A stretch of 8,447 nucleotides of DNA from Planctomycetaceae bacterium (lineage in GTDB: Bacteria > Planctomycetota > Planctomycetia > Pirellulales > UBA1268), in the NCBI GenBank assembly GCA_002862165.1, contig PKCL01000103.1, positions 1 through 8,447 on the forward strand. Reading direction: 5' to 3'. The translations under genes and the position numbers were made by a program. Shown here piece after piece: positions 6,068 to 8,447 of the stretch (the first letter of the stretch is position 1; each line of letters starts with the position of its first letter). A model generated the notes under the pieces. It was not told the origin of the DNA and searched no databases. It saw only the letters and a list, made by a program, of their open reading frames with translations.

Positions 6068-7174
6068 ATGATGTCATTCCCTCCGCCATTTCCGATTGGT
6101 TCCTCATTGGCAGAACTTTGCCAAGAACTCAAAACCATTGGTGCCCACACCAGGGAGGCAGGCCCTTGGAAGAGCGGTGCCCTTTCTAAAATTGCTGCCC
6201 ATGGTGGCCTTGCGGGCTGGATAAATAAAAATGATGGTGGCACAGAGGCTTCTGAGAAAGAGATTATGGAGTTTCTCATCTCGGTTGCATCTCATTGCCT
6301 GACGACCGCACTAGCCCTCACGCAATGGGCAAGCGCAGTACGAATCTTATCTCGTGCTAGCCCAGAAATACGAGCACGGTTTCTTCCACAACTTGCTACT
6401 GGCCAACAGTTTACAACTGTTGGTATTTCTCAACTCACCACAAGCCAACGGCACTTCGATCGTCCTGTTCTTGTCGCTACTCGTACAAATAACAAATGGT
6501 CTTTGAATGGTCGATGTCCTTGGGTCACTGGCGCCGACAGCGTTGACACGCTCGTTACAGGAGCAATATCAGTGGATACTCACAAGACAAAAGCAACTCC
6601 ACATTTTTTCATTCTTGAAACCAAGAGTTCTGGTGTCAAAATTGCACCACCAATGGAATTGCTTGCGCTGACAGGCAGCCGAACATCAAGCATTGAACTG
6701 AACCATGTCTCACCGGCGGGAGAAATTGCATCAAAATCTGAGCCTGGCCCTCAAACCGGGGGGCTGGGAACAACTGCCTTGGCCATAGGAAGCACTCGAG
6801 CAGCCCTTGCGATACTCGAACAAGAATCATCACAAAGAGATCAGCTCATACCTATTTTCGAAGAACTTAGAAAAGAGGTTACTGTCATTGAGTCCATGCT
6901 CTTTCAATTCACTGAAAAAGGAATTGATACTCAAGATCGAAATCTTCTACGACAACGAGCTAATACTCTTGTAACTCGCACATCTCAAGCTGCTCTCACC
7001 GCATCAAAAGGCGCTGGTTTTGTCAAAGGTCATCCAGCCGAGCACCTCATTCGTGAGTCCATGTTTTACCTCGTATGGAGCTGCCCCCAGTCCGTTACGG
7101 AGTCTCTCCTCTGTAACTTTGCCGGTCTTGAAAATCAATCAAGCATTTCCCCAATAAATCAGTTGAAGGATTAG
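6068..7174 (+). CDS. atypical acyl-CoA dehydrogenase-fold flavoprotein
   Basis: The 368-residue product follows the acyl-CoA dehydrogenase plan: a helical N-terminal part (about 1-110), a beta domain with VGISQ (118-122, where the family has a GxTEP-type motif) and WSLNGRCPWVTGA (144-156, like the family's WxLNGxKxxITxG), then a C-terminal helical domain from about 232 with a GxGFxxxxPxExLxRE signature (315-330). Family members pass electrons from an acyl-CoA through FAD to ETF. Here the usual YEG segment carrying the catalytic Glu reads WSC (337-339), with Ser at 338, and the RxxFG flavin-contact motif is not kept (QRDQLIPIFEEL). The C-terminal domain also seems shortened. It may therefore be a divergent dehydrogenase with another base, a monooxygenase-like member, or a non-catalytic homologue. 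ATG at 6068 is followed at once by a second ATG at 6071, and neither has a Shine-Dalgarno. It is divergent from glgP, and no ETF or beta-oxidation partner is adjacent. Confidence 0.78.
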   Translation: MMSFPPPFPIGSSLAELCQELKTIGAHTREAGPWKSGALSKIAAHGGLAGWINKNDGGTEASEKEIMEFLISVASHCLTTALALTQWASAVRILSRASPEIRARFLPQLATGQQFTTVGISQLTTSQRHFDRPVLVATRTNNKWSLNGRCPWVTGADSVDTLVTGAISVDTHKTKATPHFFILETKSSGVKIAPPMELLALTGSRTSSIELNHVSPAGEIASKSEPGPQTGGLGTTALAIGSTRAALAILEQESSQRDQLIPIFEELRKEVTVIESMLFQFTEKGIDTQDRNLLRQRANTLVTRTSQAALTASKGAGFVKGHPAEHLIRESMFYLVWSCPQSVTESLLCNFAGLENQSSISPINQLKD

Positions 7175-7268
7175 GGTTACCGACAACACACGTGCTTCGC
7201 TCTATCACAACGGGCTCAGGGTTCACTAAACCACCCAACTTCTACCTTTTTAACAGAAACCGAACTTG

Positions 7269-7351
7269 TCACATAAGAACTCGATGTGAACACTCTCGAC
7301 CTATGGAATATGTGAGGCACGGTGAAAAGTATTGACCTAGGCTTTTCACAT
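7269..7351 (+). promoter_or_regulatory. dyad-rich upstream region of the GT9 gene (TCACAT/ATGTGA cluster)
   Basis: The gene-free stretch 7175-7397 holds four copies of TCACAT or its complement ATGTGA in 83 bp: TCACAT 7269-7274, ATGTGA 7284-7289, ATGTGA 7310-7315 and TCACAT 7346-7351. The first two form a dyad with a 9-base spacer. A perfect 8-bp inverted repeat GTGAAAAG (7322-7329) / CTTTTCAC (7342-7349) partly overlaps the last copy. The arrangement suggests regulator binding upstream of the ATG at 7398. The half-site resembles TGTGA of CRP-type proteins, but the spacing is not that of the classical CRP site. No strong promoter hexamers are seen nearby. Confidence 0.4.
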
Positions 7352-7397
7352 CACTTTCTCAACTGAAAATCTCCAGACAGACTGTACATCGGTTTTA

Positions 7398-8423
7398 ATG
7401 AATGCACCGCGCTCAATAGTAATTGTCAAACTATCCGCCATCGGTGATGTGATCCACGGAATTCCTACTGCTGTTGCACTCAAGCAATCATTTCCAGATT
7501 CCACTATTAGCTGGGTTGTCGAGGGACGTTCAGCAGACGTTCTCGCCGGCCACAGCGCCGTAGATCATTTATTTCGGCTTCCAAGAGGTTGGCTCAAATC
7601 GTTTCAACAGGTTCTTCACCTACGGCAACAACTGAAAAGATATCAAGCTGATGTAGTAATCGATTTACAAGGTCTATTGAAAAGTAGCGTTGCAACTTTT
7701 CTTACAGGTAGCCGATTACGGATTGGTCATGCGAAACCAGAATCACGTGAGGGTGCATGGATTGCCTACACCGACTCAATCGTCTCTGATTCAGTACATG
7801 TGGTAGACAGAAACCTAGATCTTCTCCATCCCCTTGGAGTTAGAAATACCGCCTATGGATTTGACATGCCAACTTGGCCCATAAGCCAACAACGTATTGA
7901 AAAATGGTTCAGTCAACTTCAATTCCAAGCTCCACCCATCATCATTAATCCTGGTGCAGGCTGGACATCAAAGCGATGGCCACCAGATCGATTTGCAACT
8001 TTTGCAAAAGCTTTGTGGCAGAAACACAGAGTGGAATCATTAGTTGTCTGGGGAGGATCGTCTGAAGAGAAGATCGCCAAAGACATTGTTGAAAAAGCAG
8101 GACGAGGCACAACCCTAGCACCCGCTACAACTCTGCAAGACCTTGGTGAACTCTGCCGGAAAGCCCGGCTGTTTATTTCTGGAGATACTGGTCCGCTTCA
8201 CCTCGCAGCTGCTGTAGGCACACCTTGCGTCGGATTATTTGGTCCTGTTCCGGCCGCAAGAAACGGACCCTATGGGAATAACCATATAGTCATTGAACCA
8301 CCTCTCACCGTCCGGCCACACTGGAAAGACCGAAAAACAGATACGAAGTCAATGGCCGCAATAACAGTGGAACAGGTACTTGCGGCAGTTGAATCCGGAC
8401 TTCGTCGCACAAACGCTGCCTGA
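7398..8423 (+). CDS. glycosyltransferase family 9 protein, LPS heptosyltransferase I/WaaC-like
   Basis: GT9 enzymes transfer ADP-heptose or a related sugar onto lipid A-Kdo or core sugars at the inner face of the cytoplasmic membrane. The 341-residue product has the expected two-Rossmann (GT-B) layout and normal length. The N-terminal motif IVKLSAIGDVIHGIP (9-23) contains D17, matching the conserved Asp of WaaC-type enzymes. DVVIDLQGLLKS (85-96) is the second family block. The C-terminal donor-binding half starts at INPGAGWTSKRWP (183-195, K192 matching the conserved basic residue) and includes SGDTGPLHLAAAVGTPCVGLFGP (261-283). The acceptor cannot be told from sequence. ATG at 7398 puts the first beta strand directly at the N-terminus as usual; there is no clear Shine-Dalgarno. 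A gene may start 9 bases after its stop, which would suggest an operon. Confidence 0.92.
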   Translation: MNAPRSIVIVKLSAIGDVIHGIPTAVALKQSFPDSTISWVVEGRSADVLAGHSAVDHLFRLPRGWLKSFQQVLHLRQQLKRYQADVVIDLQGLLKSSVATFLTGSRLRIGHAKPESREGAWIAYTDSIVSDSVHVVDRNLDLLHPLGVRNTAYGFDMPTWPISQQRIEKWFSQLQFQAPPIIINPGAGWTSKRWPPDRFATFAKALWQKHRVESLVVWGGSSEEKIAKDIVEKAGRGTTLAPATTLQDLGELCRKARLFISGDTGPLHLAAAVGTPCVGLFGPVPAARNGPYGNNHIVIEPPLTVRPHWKDRKTDTKSMAAITVEQVLAAVESGLRRTNAA

Positions 8424-8432
8424 TCGATTTGA

Positions 8433-8447
8433 ATGAGCAGCTATACT
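8433..8447 (+). CDS. possible start of a next gene (5 codons only)
   Basis: An ATG at 8433, 9 bases after the GT9 stop, opens a frame (MSSYT) that runs off the window. Close same-strand spacing would fit an operon partner, but five codons cannot establish a gene and no clear Shine-Dalgarno is seen. Confidence 0.25.

Noticed and set aside
7332..7360. TTGACC at 7332-7337 as a -35 for the GT9 gene.
   Set aside because: The sequence at 17-18 bases downstream (TTTCTC/TTCTCA) is a poor -10, and TTGACC lies in the loop of the 8-bp dyad.
1..8447. Defence system, prophage, biosynthetic cluster or CRISPR.
   Set aside because: No integrase, nuclease, toxin, helicase, carrier protein or direct repeat array is present; the genes are unlinked metabolic and housekeeping functions.

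Overview
The window reads as ordinary chromosomal DNA from a Gram-negative-type bacterium. My best guess is a member of the Planctomycetota or a relative. This rests on the look of the S1 protein N-terminus, the general gene style and the scarcity of clear Shine-Dalgarno sites, and not on any database match. A GT9 heptosyltransferase-like gene implies a lipopolysaccharide-type outer membrane. Six protein-coding genes fill almost all of the window. I see no rRNA, tRNA, CRISPR array, insertion sequence, integrase or phage gene.

Layout from left to right: rpsA (ribosomal protein S1, six S1 domains, +) meets a small exported hypothetical protein (-) tail to tail, and their stop codons share the bases CTAG. 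A hairpin-rich divergent spacer of about 245 bp follows. Next is a thiolase-fold ketoacyl synthase III-like enzyme (+) with an intact Cys-His-Asn triad. It converges on a short-type alpha-glucan phosphorylase gene (glgP, -) with a 13-bp gap. Then comes a divergent spacer of 157 bp, an unusual acyl-CoA dehydrogenase-fold protein lacking the usual C-terminal catalytic Glu (+), a spacer of 223 bp rich in TCACAT/ATGTGA motifs, and a GT9 glycosyltransferase (+). A next gene may begin in the last 15 bases.

The genes do not form an obvious pathway. They cover translation, glycogen breakdown, acyl-chain chemistry and envelope glycan assembly, and the alternating strands imply mostly single-gene transcription units. 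The only plausible operon is the GT9 gene with whatever follows it.

I did not find a convincing undescribed multi-gene system. The observations most worth following are non-coding: (1) a stem-loop that abuts the start codon of the hypothetical exported protein and pairs across its Shine-Dalgarno; (2) three back-to-back stem-loops in the leader of the synthase gene; (3) a dyad and motif cluster upstream of the GT9 gene. Two enzymes are also atypical: the synthase, and the acyl-CoA dehydrogenase homologue with no recognisable catalytic base.
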